Shown: positions 63,182 to 64,000 of the stretch, one piece after another
Position numbering within the stretch: position 1 is the stretch's first letter
Layout of the letters: every line of letters begins with the position of its first letter
Source of the DNA: Sipunculus nudus
Lineage: Eukaryota > Annelida > Sipuncula > Golfingiida > Sipunculidae
DNA: 64,000 nt
Direction: 5' to 3'
Assembly (NCBI GenBank): GCA_026874595.1
Contig: CM049306.1
Location: 49,796,019 to 49,860,018 of the forward strand
Notes under the pieces: model-generated
Seen by the model: the letters and a program-made list of their open reading frames with translations, nothing else
What the model was told of the DNA's origin: nothing
Database searches by the model: none
Translations under genes and position numbers: made by a program

Positions 63182-64000
63182 ATATTTAGACAAAGATTGT
63201 TCAATATTCACATTCATACTCACATGTTCTTTAAAAGAGCAGCATGTAGCCAGCTAATGGAACTTACCGTTAAACGTTTTTTTAAAAATTGAGCTTTTTC
63301 AGGTTGGCTATTTACAGGACAGGAAGCTCAGCTGACCAATTTTGATAAAAGTACAGGCAGATATAAGGAACTATATTTATCTAATCTAATACTTGTAAGA
63401 AGAAGTTGGTCTACGTTCGTCCTCAATGTTCCTGAAACCGCGTTGCGTATGACACTGTGCTCTACCTCATTTTCAAGGTTATTGATCCCGCAATTACCGC
63501 GGAGATATGCGAATAAATAATTTTTAATGTACACATCATTTTGAGTGATTTATGCGTGATTTTAAAATCACTTAAAGATTACCACCGAAAAAAGCCGAAC
63601 TGCTTTCGGCAAAGACCAGAATGCCTGCGTCGTCCAGCATAGGATTAAGTGCATGTACTATTTTGCATATGAATAACCCCTGCTGTCAGTGGCGGATTTA
63701 AGCATGTTTGGCCTGACATTTGACCCAGTCACTGACCCACATGCATGGTCATTAAATGTGAAAAAATGTGACTCTCGATCCCTTGGCACTCATTACTTAT
63801 GTCAGCAAGCCAGAATGGTTAATCTGCCAATTTATCAAGGTAATCCTTTGGTATAATAATGTTGAAATGACCACAACAAGTGTCGCTGCAGTATCACCTT
63901 GCATTTATATCTTCAACAGTTCTGGGAAATAGTTGATTCACAGGTTCAACAATATATAAAATGTTTCACGGACAAATACCTTCTCTTGTTTATATTGGGC
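63106..64000 (+). other. First intron of the secreted-protein gene
   Basis: Starts with GTGAGT, contains a TA microsatellite within 25 bases of the donor (63128-63179), and shows no convincing acceptor-linked open exon before the window ends. Confidence 0.5.
63128..63179. repeat. (TA)n microsatellite in intron
   Basis: Uninterrupted TA dinucleotides beginning 22 bases after the splice donor. Confidence 0.97.

Overview
The window is AT-rich animal DNA with long introns, many dinucleotide microsatellites, CR1-type LINE sequence and Helitron-like elements filled with tandem repeats. This combination suggests a bivalve or other mollusc/lophotrochozoan; that is inference from repeat style and one gene architecture, since no species-diagnostic gene was recognised. 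There is no bacterial or viral gene organisation.

One gene dominates. A 2.17 kb coding exon at 35570-37740 (+) encodes a protein with a proline-rich SH3-ligand-like segment, a CARD-like death-fold domain and eleven ribonuclease-inhibitor-type leucine-rich repeats, with no NACHT ATPase between CARD and LRRs. Its acceptor is in phase 1. Two tiny upstream exons, at 16108-16147 and 30163-30199, each start with a good ATG context, end in a strong GTRAGT donor and leave exactly one base, so both join in frame to the same acceptor. Their products begin MGALCSC and MGGKSSKR, both of N-myristoylation type (one with palmitoylatable cysteines, one with a basic patch). I read this as one gene with two alternative promoters about 14 kb apart that choose the membrane anchor of a CARD-LRR protein. 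A third, weaker candidate first exon (22416-22467) would give a basic, non-acylated N-terminus.

Layout. 1-1738: right part of a Helitron-like element with ~290 bp tandem units. 1739-9297: intergenic, with a ~1 kb TIR element and a 40-bp minisatellite. 9298-11591: complete Helitron-like copy. 11592-16107: intergenic, ending at first exon 1A. 16148-35569: introns, with a decayed copy (24498-25225), another complete Helitron-like copy (25717-28307) and first exon 1B. 35570-37740: main exon. 39994-47651: repeat-rich block with a degenerate CR1-type LINE between two ~0.7 kb direct repeats. 47652-62900: mostly featureless DNA with microsatellites, long G-runs, two weak candidate ORFs and an ~87-bp minisatellite. 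62936-63105: TATA box and signal-peptide exon of a second gene running off the right edge.

The Helitron-like units carry dense AGGTCA direct repeats matching nuclear-receptor DR1 and TCAAGGTCA consensus sites, and complete copies lie upstream of both acylated first exons. A regulatory link is possible but untested.
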